Positions 1 to 5,283 of a stretch of DNA of 5,358 bases are shown here, one piece after another. The DNA is taken from assembly GCA_945906835.1 (NCBI GenBank), contig CAMDRL010000106.1:1-5358 (forward strand), read 5' to 3'. Within the stretch, counting starts at the first letter, position 1, and each line of letters opens with the position of its first letter. Below the pieces are notes generated by a model. That model was not told the DNA's origin and did not search any database. It saw nothing but the letters and a program-made list of their open reading frames with translations. This DNA comes from Rickettsia typhi. Lineage in GTDB: Bacteria > Pseudomonadota > Alphaproteobacteria > Rickettsiales > UBA1997. A program made the position numbers and the translations under genes.

Positions 1-2
1 CA

Positions 3-245
3 AAAGACAAAATCTGGTATGGCTATAAGCAGCACGCTTCAGTTGATATGCAATCTGACATGATCAACAAAGTTGCCATCACTTCAGCTAACATCATTGA
101 TTCTAAGGGCTTCAAGCACATAGTACCAAATCAGGGAGCAGTTTATGCCGATAAAGGCCACTGAGATAAAAATGCTAAAATTATTGCTCAAACAAAAAAT
201 CTTCATCTTGCAGCGGTAAAGAAAAACAACATGAACAAGGGATAA
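3..245 (+). pseudogene. IS5-type DDE transposase fragment, decayed
   Basis: Reading from base 3, the translation begins KDKIWYGYKQHASVDMQ and continues through an ITSANIIDSKGF stretch to VYADKGH. This is the pattern of the central catalytic part of IS5-family (IS4 superfamily) transposases, where the Asp of the YADKGY-like motif is the second acidic residue of the DDE triad. An in-frame TGA at 162-164 follows directly after that motif, and the reading frame resumes as DKNAKIIAQTKNLHLAAVKKNNMNKG before TAA at 243-245. The N-terminal part lies outside the window, and the final part with the catalytic Glu is not recognisable downstream. The copy is therefore a truncated, stop-interrupted remnant that cannot encode an active enzyme. 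Family assignment rests on remembered motif shape and is fairly secure; the exact IS name is not known. Confidence 0.75.
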
Positions 246-284
246 CTTCGCCTAAACCACCAAAAAACACCAAACCCAACAAAA

Positions 285-302
285 CTGCGAATCAAATCGC
301 AG
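285..302. repeat. Small perfect hairpin between the two transposase remnants
   Basis: CTGCGA (285-290) and TCGCAG (297-302) are perfect inverted repeats around a six-base spacer. Read on the - strand the stem is followed by TTTTGTT, so it could act as a weak intrinsic terminator for leftward transcription. No leftward gene is known to end here, so the role is unassigned. Confidence 0.3.
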
Positions 303-354
303 GAAAAATCAGCAAAAACTGCAAAAAAATTAAACAAAAAATTTCTAAAACTTC

Positions 355-587
355 CAAACTAAATTTTCTGATGCTGAATTTTTTAGGAAATTAGATTTGC
401 GACGGGCTTATTAAAGAAAAGTATAGAGTAAAGATCAGTCACAACGGGGTTCGGAAGATGTTAAAGAGACATAATTATTCTCATATTACAGACAAGACCA
501 GTTAACTACAAACAAGATAAGCAAAAACTTGAAGAGTTTAAAAAAAACTCTTATTTTTATATTATTAAGTGGGTGTTTTTAAGTTAA
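355..587 (+). pseudogene. IS630-type transposase fragment, frameshifted
   Basis: Three short frames in a row give one coherent helix-turn-helix region. The first (355-411) reads QTKFSDAEFFRKLDLRRAY. The second (about 410-502) reads IKEKYRVKISHNGVRKMLKR followed by HNYSHITDKTS. The third (about 507-584) reads YKQDKQKLEEFKKNSYFYII and ends at TAA 585-587. The middle piece resembles the winged-helix DNA-binding part of IS630/Tc1-like transposases (EKYGV-S-GVR-LLKR-NYS), and the third resembles the KADK-KQ-EF linker that follows it. Two frameshifts and the absence of the DDE catalytic domain make this a dead fragment. No initiation codon or ribosome binding site is needed or evident. The family call is from motif similarity in memory; a helix-turn-helix of another IS family is the main alternative. 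Confidence 0.55.
534..550 (+). terminator. Possible weak intrinsic terminator after the IS630-type remnant
   Basis: GAGTTT (534-539) and AAACTC (545-550) form a perfect six-base stem with a five-A loop, followed on the + strand by the T-rich run TTATTTTTAT. The geometry fits a rho-independent terminator, but the stem is mostly A/T pairs and so would be weak. It lies inside the decayed transposase sequence and may be accidental. Confidence 0.25.
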
Positions 588-633
588 AATAGTATTAGCT
601 GTAATGATGTCTATGAATAACGCAGATTACATC

Positions 634-2280
634 TTAAAGAACGCGAGCGCTCTGCAAATTGCTAATTATTCTTTTCGCCTCAGTCTGATTAAAATTATTA
701 ATCACTTTTTCGTTGTAAAATAAATTACCAGAGTCTTGATTTTTTAACTTGATTTCTAGGCTGGATTTTAATTTTGCGTTACCATCGTAAGATATTCTTA
801 GATCTTCTACTGATAGATTTCTAATGGCGCAAATTGCTTTATGAGCCACTTTTTCTGGATCTTGTCCATTCTCATATCTGATCACTATTGTATTGCCAAC
901 TTCCATTCCCAATTTTTTCGCGATTCCGCTTGGAAAAACCTCTGCAATTTGAAACTTTACCTGACAATTACTCTTATCGTATATAAGTTTTGTTTTTACT
1001 CCAATGCCACTGTACATTTTAGGTGTCAAAAATTTTTGATCTTGAATAGTGAGTTTAGCAAAGCTTTTATTAATGTTTATTTTTAAAGTCTTCAGATCTT
1101 CTAAAGGATTAGCGCCTTTTTCATAAACTTGTAAAGCGTAAATAATATCATTATCTAAAGAATTTTGAGTTAGCTTCAAAGGCCTTCCTTGAATAGCAAA
1201 AGATGTGCTTGGAGTTGTATTTGGAAATACACTTTCATTTAATGGCGGAATATTATTTGTGCCTTTTCTCCATCCTCCTTTTTCCTCTATCCCACTCTTA
1301 CTCTTCCAATTGGTCATTAACTGATTAACGATGCTATCAAGACTCATTTTCGAACTAATCATCTCATTAACGCGATCAAAAATGGTTTTGATGTAATCAT
1401 GTTTTTTCTCATCTATCCCACAAAACTCTATATCAATGTCAGCAATTCTTGACGCCAAATATTGCATTGCGATTGAAAATTCTGGAGAATTATGAAAAGC
1501 TCCAGCTCCAAACAATCCTGTTTTGATTTTACACTTTTTATTTCCCGCAACTTCCTTTGCCAGCTGAAACCCAGCAAAAGCGTTATTAAATAAAGCTTTT
1601 GCACTTTCTGAGTCATCTTCCCCGTAACATTTTATAGGATTTGCAGCAATAGCTAACTCATTAAAGAAATTTGGATAATTAGATTTTGTTATCATCGAAT
1701 CCGTTTTATTACCCCACTTTTTATCTTTCCTGCCGTATGGAAGACCTTCTTTAGCATCAAAATCTTTAATTTGGCCAACGATAACTACTGGAGTTGGTTT
1801 ATTTCTATTCCTAGGATTAAGATCTAATTTTTGGTGGTTATTATTTGCCGTAAGAATTGATGCTGTAGTAGATAAAACATTTTTTATTTCTTCTTGAACA
1901 AAACCATCTCCAAAAGTTCCTCCGCCATAACTTGAGTTGGCAAAATTTACTTGAAATACCATCTTATTATCATAATCCTCATTTTTCCATTCTATTTTGT
2001 TTGAGGTAACTTCAGGTTTCCTTTCAGTATCAGAAATCTTTATCGCGGCATTTTCATTAAAACTATAATCCTTTTTTTTGTAAATGGTGATATTTTTTTC
2101 AGAAAATTCGCTTAGCTTAGAAATGTTATCTTCCATCAATTGAAAAATTTCTTTCTTGGTTTTAGCAATATTTTTCAAGTATTTGGATTTTGATAACTCT
2201 GTTTTTTGATCAAGCCATTTTGATTTGTATTTACCTTCACCAAGAATATCTCCTATTTTTATCTCTTTTTCAGGCTTCAT
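634..2280 (-). CDS. PARG-like macrodomain protein with C-terminal PDZ-like domain (candidate effector)
   Basis: Predicted 548-residue soluble protein. Residues 111-131 contain VNFANSSYGGG followed by TFGDGFV and QEE, an exact match to the GGG-X(6-8)-QEE catalytic signature of poly(ADP-ribose) glycohydrolases. Residues 254-263 (TGLFGAGAFH) match the later macrodomain loop written TGNWGCGAFGG in canonical PARGs, and a hydrophobic helix (about 266-280) and a DIEFCGID strand follow as in that family. Residues about 423-512 look like a PDZ domain: GIGV carboxylate-loop-like start, then VFPSGIAKKLGMEVGNTIVI. Residues 1-100 are a lysine-rich, helical region of unknown role, and 325-420 a linker. Neither signal peptide nor membrane segment is visible. 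The expected activity is release of ADP-ribose from poly(ADP-ribose), with PDZ binding a C-terminal peptide. The ATG at 2278-2280 is the only Met before residue 49, but no clear Shine-Dalgarno precedes it. The gene stands alone between IS remnants. Domain calls are confident; secretion is inference. Confidence 0.8.
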   Translation of the reverse strand: MKPEKEIKIGDILGEGKYKSKWLDQKTELSKSKYLKNIAKTKKEIFQLMEDNISKLSEFSEKNITIYKKKDYSFNENAAIKISDTERKPEVTSNKIEWKNEDYDNKMVFQVNFANSSYGGGTFGDGFVQEEIKNVLSTTASILTANNNHQKLDLNPRNRNKPTPVVIVGQIKDFDAKEGLPYGRKDKKWGNKTDSMITKSNYPNFFNELAIAANPIKCYGEDDSESAKALFNNAFAGFQLAKEVAGNKKCKIKTGLFGAGAFHNSPEFSIAMQYLASRIADIDIEFCGIDEKKHDYIKTIFDRVNEMISSKMSLDSIVNQLMTNWKSKSGIEEKGGWRKGTNNIPPLNESVFPNTTPSTSFAIQGRPLKLTQNSLDNDIIYALQVYEKGANPLEDLKTLKININKSFAKLTIQDQKFLTPKMYSGIGVKTKLIYDKSNCQVKFQIAEVFPSGIAKKLGMEVGNTIVIRYENGQDPEKVAHKAICAIRNLSVEDLRISYDGNAKLKSSLEIKLKNQDSGNLFYNEKVINNFNQTEAKRIISNLQSARVL

Positions 2281-2285
2281 ATTTA

Positions 2286-2330
2286 TTGAGATGTTAAATT
2301 GTGTTAGTTTTTTGAGATGTATTAATCTCA
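2286..2330. promoter_or_regulatory. Repeated TTGAGATGT motif and inverted repeat upstream of the PARG-like gene
   Basis: TTGAGATGT occurs at 2286-2294 and again at 2312-2320, 26 bases apart. The second copy is also the left half of a perfect inverted repeat, TGAGAT (2313-2318) and ATCTCA (2325-2330), with a six-base spacer. The group ends six bases before the ATG of the leftward PARG-like gene, so it lies in its probable leader or operator region. It could bind a dimeric regulator or fold in the mRNA leader. Function is inferred from position and symmetry only. Confidence 0.3.
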
Positions 2331-2549
2331 GTCTTTAGGGCACTTCTAAAAATCCAAATTTACCCAAACAAATTTTGATCCAGAGATTTTTTGATTCCAA
2401 ATTTTTGAATAAAAAATTCAGTTGCGAATAATTTCAGTTTTATTGCACAATTTAGCATTAATTTAATCAAGATACAATTTAAGGTTTTACGATATTTAGA
2501 CACTGTTAGCTAATTATTTTTAGCGCAGATTTTGAAATATTTTTAGCAC

Positions 2550-2607
2550 TTTTTTGACAAAATTATGATAAATATTTGGATATATTTTGAATAATTTTGT
2601 CAAAAAA
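2550..2607. repeat. Inverted repeat with 17-bp perfect arms
   Basis: The arms are TTTTTTGACAAAATTAT (2550-2566) and its exact reverse complement (2591-2607), around a 24-base centre that itself contains AAATAT and ATATTT in pairing register. A T-run begins the stem and an A-run ends it, which is the reverse of an intrinsic terminator, so this is more likely a mobile-element or recombination structure than a transcription stop. Weaker pairing seems to continue outside the arms (TTTTTAGC on the left, GCAAAAA and GCTAAAT on the right). Confidence 0.6.
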
Positions 2608-2676
2608 TAAGCAAAAACAGAGCTAAATATGGGATAAAGATAATTATCTAACATTGTTTAATGCTTGAGGAAGCCA

Positions 2677-2847
2677 AATAATACCATTTTAACCTGAAAG
2701 CATCCATTTTCTTCAAAAAAATTATGAGCAGAAATTGTGACGAAAACCATAAACTGTATCAGGTGATACAGTTTATGCTTGCTAAACAATTTATGCCAGA
2801 ATTTTGCAGAAAAAAAATGGATGCTTTCAGGTTAAAATGGTATTATT
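2677..2847. repeat. MITE-like nested palindromic element
   Basis: Perfect 34-bp inverted arms lie at 2677-2710 and 2814-2847; each contains the core AACCTGAAAGCATCC in opposite orientation. Inside, the sequence stays imperfectly self-complementary, and at the centre is a perfect 14-bp stem, CATAAACTGTATCA (2748-2761) and its complement (2764-2777), with only GG between. The whole element of about 170 bases can fold into one long hairpin. It encodes no transposase. The form fits a non-autonomous miniature inverted-repeat element or a palindromic repeat of the kind known from rickettsial genomes, but I cannot match it to a named family, and no second copy is present in the window. Confidence 0.65.
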
Positions 2848-2854
2848 GGATGTC

Positions 2855-2889
2855 CTATACCAAATCTAAAGTCTTTAGATTTGGTATAG
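2855..2889. repeat. 35-bp near-perfect palindrome
   Basis: CTATACCAAATCTAAAG (2855-2871) is followed by a single T and then its exact reverse complement (2873-2889). It lies immediately 5' of the surviving coding part of the IS3-type transposase and puts a stop (TAG, 2876-2878) in that frame. It overlaps by one base the 12-bp palindrome GAATTCGAATTC (2889-2900). It may be the terminus or junction of an inserted element, or an intrinsic hairpin; the context does not say which. Confidence 0.6.
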
Positions 2890-2971
2890 AATTCGAATTC
2901 ACTCTGCTAATAATTATTTAGCACCAGTGGAGTTTGAAGAAATTAATAGAAAATCTTTAAAATCTGTTTAA
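2882..2971 (+). pseudogene. C-terminal fragment of IS3-type transposase (OrfB)
   Basis: The frame ending at TAA 2969-2971 reads WYRIRIHSANNYLAPVEFEE and then INRKSLKSV. IS3-family OrfB integrases end with the same pattern, N-R-HSA-GYLSPxEFE, which lies just after the DDE domain. Only about 29 codons survive. Upstream the frame is closed by the 35-bp palindrome at 2855-2889, and no DDE residues can be found, so the gene is dead. The tail is followed within a few bases by a sequence resembling an IS3 terminal repeat, which supports the assignment. There is no start codon of its own. Confidence 0.65.
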
Positions 2972-2974
2972 TTT

Positions 2975-2996
2975 AGTGTCCGAAAAATGGTTAACA
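2975..2996. mobile_element. Probable right terminal repeat of the IS3-type element
   Basis: The stretch begins AGTGTCCGAAAAATGG and ends TTAACA. Read inward from its outer end it starts TGTTAACC, and IS3-family ends begin with TG. It lies four bases after the transposase stop codon, where such an end is expected. A related left end may lie at 2504 (TGTTAGCTAATTATTTTT), which would make 2504-2996 an internally deleted copy, but that pairing is weak. Confidence 0.45.
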
Positions 2997-3038
2997 GATC
3001 ATGATTTTGTGTAGAAGATAAAAAGGCTAACAAATTAT

Positions 3039-3725
3039 TTACAAAACTTTATTCCAAGGAAATTTAGCGTCAGTTTTTCCATCAGTTAAAACGGTTTTAC
3101 AAATCAAATCATAAGCGGTGGTTTTTTTCTTGGTGAATAAGTGAATTTGCACCCACGCAATAAATATAAACCCTAGAAACAAGTTAAAGCTACTGGCAGT
3201 AATTACTTCAAAGAATGTTAAATTGTGACTAATCTGATATTTGATTAAATAAGCGATAAAAACAAAAGGAAGTATCGATAAAAAATAATGTAAAAAAGCA
3301 AGACCAAAAGAGATCCTATAATTATCTGGCTCTTTTACCATAACGATCTTCATAACCCTTTTACCAACGGTTGCCTGCCAAGAAGATGAATTTAAATAAG
3401 CGTGATAAAAAGCTCCAACAATTACCACCAATATTATGGATAGTAAAGTAATGAAAAATACTTGGTGATGGGTTACAAAATATATATGTTCAGGAGTTTT
3501 TTTAACTGTTTGCGTACCAAATTTATCGTAAAATTCTGAGAAAAATTCTTTCCAAACTTTATTGAGATAAGTTATACCAATTATTTGAATAACAATAGCT
3601 CTAAGAAATAAAACCAAAGTCATATCAATTGCTGAAGCAAAACTTCTTTTGTAAGAAGTGGCATAGACTATTTCATCTGAATTCCTTTCATAATTTTGAG
3701 TAAAATCTTTAATGCTCATAGCCAT
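3039..3725 (-). CDS. RDD family integral membrane protein
   Basis: The product is 228 residues with four hydrophobic segments near residues 32-54, 87-107, 140-161 and 173-197, so an inner-membrane protein. The RDD signature is present: the Arg and first Asp lie in KRSFASAID (26-34), at the start of the first membrane segment; WQATVGKRVMKIVMV (116-130) matches the GATPGKRLLGLRVV stretch; and TTAYDLICKTVL (202-213) matches the terminal HDLLAGTVVV motif with the second Asp. The family has no single established biochemical role; transport or ion-exchange functions have been proposed for some members. The ATG at 3723-3725 overlaps the end of thiL by 17 bases; a second ATG at 3717-3719 (Met3) is an equally possible start, and neither has a visible Shine-Dalgarno. 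Translational coupling to thiL is likely. It appears to be the last gene of the operon, and no clear terminator is seen after it. Confidence 0.85.
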   Translation of the reverse strand: MAMSIKDFTQNYERNSDEIVYATSYKRSFASAIDMTLVLFLRAIVIQIIGITYLNKVWKEFFSEFYDKFGTQTVKKTPEHIYFVTHHQVFFITLLSIILVVIVGAFYHAYLNSSSWQATVGKRVMKIVMVKEPDNYRISFGLAFLHYFLSILPFVFIAYLIKYQISHNLTFFEVITASSFNLFLGFIFIAWVQIHLFTKKKTTAYDLICKTVLTDGKTDAKFPWNKVL

Positions 3726-4707
3726 ATTTTTTTATTTTTATTTTCTTATTATTTCGATCCAACAAAGTAATTGAATTTTTTTTGTAAGTAGGGCGACAAA
3801 CCTCTCCAATACAAGTTAAATCGGTCTTTAGAATTTTAGACAAAGCAATAATTTTTTCATAGTTTTTTTTATCAGATGTGAATATCAATTCATAATCATC
3901 GCCCCCACTTATTAAATCAAAAAAAATTATTGGATTTTTTTTGAGGATTTTTTTTGCTGAAGCAGAGAAGGGAATTTGATTTTGATAAATTTTAGCACCA
4001 AGTTCCGAAGATTTACAAATGTGCAATAAATCAGCCAGCAAGCCATCGGAAACATCAATGGCACATTTTGACAAATTATGATAAATCAATTTTTTACCAA
4101 GCTCAATTCTTGGAGTTGGAAAAAAATGACGATTTAATAAATATTTTTTATCAGAAGCATTCAAAGATAAGTTATTATTTTTATCATTTGATTTGAGCCC
4201 TAGATAAGCATCTCCAATTGATCCAGAAACAAAAATTAAATCTCCTAATTTTGCTTGATTGCGAGACAAAATTTGATTTTTTTCTACAACTCCAAAAATT
4301 GTTATTGAGAAAAAAAGCTCTTTACCAGAAACAGTATCGCCACCAATTAAGCTAACATTAAATTCATTTTGAACATCTTGTAACCCACGCGAAAATTCTT
4401 TAATAAAATTTTCATCAATTGCAGAATTTTTAGAAAACCCCAACATATAATGATGCGGCGTGGCACCAGAGCTGGCAATATCTGATAGATTTGAACGCAA
4501 AAGTTTTGAAGCAATTTTAAAGCCACCATCTGAAAGTAAAAAATGCACATTTTCTACCATTAAATCTTTGCTGATGACAAGCTTTTGACCTCTCTTCAAA
4601 GAAATTTCTGCCACATCATCAGCCAAGTCTCTAGAAGCTTCATTGCCATTTGTTAATGGCTTAAAAAACTTCTCAATTATCTGGAATTCAGTTAATTTTT
4701 TTGACAT
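3709..4707 (-). CDS. thiL: Thiamine-monophosphate kinase
   Basis: ThiL phosphorylates thiamine monophosphate with ATP to thiamine diphosphate, the active cofactor, in the cytoplasm. The 332-residue length is usual. Family motifs run in order: LADDVAEI (28-35, metal-binding Asp pair), SKDLMVENVHF (46-56), LLRSNLSDIASSGATP (69-84), LIGGDTVSG (120-128), the SGSIGDAYLGL segment (161-171), AIDVSDGLLADLLHI (216-230) and SGGDDYELIFT (267-277), ending with the YGYEH tail similar to the E. coli WKGYDHF ending. All acidic metal-binding positions that I can identify are kept, so the enzyme should be active. The start ATG at 4705-4707 overlaps the upstream DoxX gene by 16 bases, and the last codons overlap the RDD gene, giving a tightly coupled operon. 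No other thiamine genes lie in the window, so substrate supply from salvage or from genes elsewhere cannot be judged. Confidence 0.95.
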   Translation of the reverse strand: MSKKLTEFQIIEKFFKPLTNGNEASRDLADDVAEISLKRGQKLVISKDLMVENVHFLLSDGGFKIASKLLRSNLSDIASSGATPHHYMLGFSKNSAIDENFIKEFSRGLQDVQNEFNVSLIGGDTVSGKELFFSITIFGVVEKNQILSRNQAKLGDLIFVSGSIGDAYLGLKSNDKNNNLSLNASDKKYLLNRHFFPTPRIELGKKLIYHNLSKCAIDVSDGLLADLLHICKSSELGAKIYQNQIPFSASAKKILKKNPIIFFDLISGGDDYELIFTSDKKNYEKIIALSKILKTDLTCIGEVCRPTYKKNSITLLDRNNKKIKIKKYGYEH

Positions 4708-5159
4708 TTATCAACGCAATTTTTGATTAACATATCAAGAGATAGTGATCCCGCTCCATAAACAAATAAAGTAGAAAGAATAGCTAACCAATAAAAATGT
4801 TCAGAATTTTGAACTACAATAAATTGAATTACCAATGTCATGCCAATAAGAGGCAATACCACAAGTCTTGTTGCAAGACCAGCAATCAAAAGGCTAGAAC
4901 AGCCAAGTTCGCAAATAGTTGCTAAGTAAGCAGCTATAGCTGGCGACAAAAGCGGTACAGCATATTCATTTTCAAATAAGAAAATAGTTGAATCAAAATT
5001 AGAGATTTTAGTTAAGCCACTTTTTAAGAAGACAGTTGCAATCATTATTCTTAAGGTCAGAAGCAATATTGGAGAAAAATATTTCTGTAGAAATTGCGTC
5101 TTTTTTTCACAAAAAGTTTTTAGACAAGAAATTATTTTAGCAGACTTTTCACATTTCAT
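4692..5159 (-). CDS. DoxX family membrane protein
   Basis: A 155-residue protein with four hydrophobic segments, about 30-47, 72-94, 97-117 and 122-136, the usual DoxX four-helix layout. Characteristic stretches are LRIMIATVFLKSGLTKI (36-52), FLFENEYAVPLLSPAIAAYL (60-79), a CELG helix (83-86) and the terminal GSLSLDMLI (137-145). DoxX-like proteins are small inner-membrane proteins linked in some bacteria to redox or thiosulfate metabolism; no specific function can be given for this one. In free-living alphaproteobacteria this subtype often follows DUF692 and DUF2063 genes, which is remembered context, not seen here. The ATG at 5157-5159 is supported by a good ribosome binding site five bases upstream. 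The gene overlaps thiL by 16 bases and appears to be the first gene of the DoxX-thiL-RDD unit. Confidence 0.85.
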   Translation of the reverse strand: MKCEKSAKIISCLKTFCEKKTQFLQKYFSPILLLTLRIMIATVFLKSGLTKISNFDSTIFLFENEYAVPLLSPAIAAYLATICELGCSSLLIAGLATRLVVLPLIGMTLVIQFIVVQNSEHFYWLAILSTLFVYGAGSLSLDMLIKNCVDKCQKN

Positions 5160-5164
5160 TTTGA

Positions 5165-5170
5165 CCCCTT
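5165..5170 (-). promoter_or_regulatory. Ribosome binding site of the DoxX gene
   Basis: On the - strand AAGGGG is followed by five bases (TCAAA) and the ATG. It is the only clear Shine-Dalgarno sequence before any gene start in the window and fixes the start of the DoxX gene. The genes downstream of it have none and probably depend on coupling. Confidence 0.65.
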
Positions 5171-5283
5171 AATTTGGTTATTTTATCTCAATAAAATGGA
5201 CCCCATCATAAGCTGTTATCAAGAGCTAGACAGTTATTTAGTAATTTTAAAATTAATAAAAACTCCATTGGAAATAAAACGAT

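Larger units (their letters stand above)
2281..3038. other. Gene-free region of IS debris and palindromes
   Basis: About 760 bases separate the PARG-like gene from the RDD gene, both read leftward. No intact gene of its own is supported. From left to right it holds the motif cluster before the PARG-like ATG, an unassigned AT-rich stretch (2331-2500), a long imperfect inverted repeat centred near 2578, a 12-bp palindrome AGATAATTATCT (2638-2649), a nested palindromic element (2677-2847), a 35-bp palindrome (2855-2889), a 12-bp palindrome GAATTCGAATTC (2889-2900), the tail of an IS3-type transposase (to 2971) and its likely terminal repeat (2975-2996). The density of symmetry is far above that of the rest of the window. 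Confidence 0.7.

Noticed and set aside
841..1086. Open frame of 81 codons on the + strand
   Set aside because: It is antisense to the PARG-like gene in its PDZ-coding part and is cysteine- and phenylalanine-rich with no family resemblance.
1428..1616. Open frame of 62 codons on the - strand
   Set aside because: It lies in another frame inside the PARG-like gene, across its conserved FGAGAF region.
2440..2480. TTGATT with a -10-like hexamer on the - strand as a promoter for the PARG-like gene
   Set aside because: The -10 match is poor and the site is far from the start codon; not distinguishable from background.
2638..2900. Palindromes considered as a CRISPR array
   Set aside because: The repeats are inverted and differ from each other; there are no regularly spaced direct repeats with unique spacers.
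2724..2921. Open frame of 65 codons on the + strand
   Set aside because: It runs through the nested palindrome and the 35-bp palindrome and overlaps the IS3-type frame in another phase; the protein has no recognisable features.
4347..4550. Open frame of 67 codons on the - strand
   Set aside because: It is an alternative frame inside thiL, whose own frame carries the conserved kinase motifs.
5205..5210. TATGAT on the - strand as a -10 element for the DoxX operon
   Set aside because: No convincing -35 element lies at the right distance, and similar hexamers are common in DNA this rich in A and T.
5242..5255. TAATTTTAAAATTA palindrome as a terminator of the upstream partial gene
   Set aside because: It consists only of A and T, so the stem would be too weak, and no T-run follows in the required orientation.
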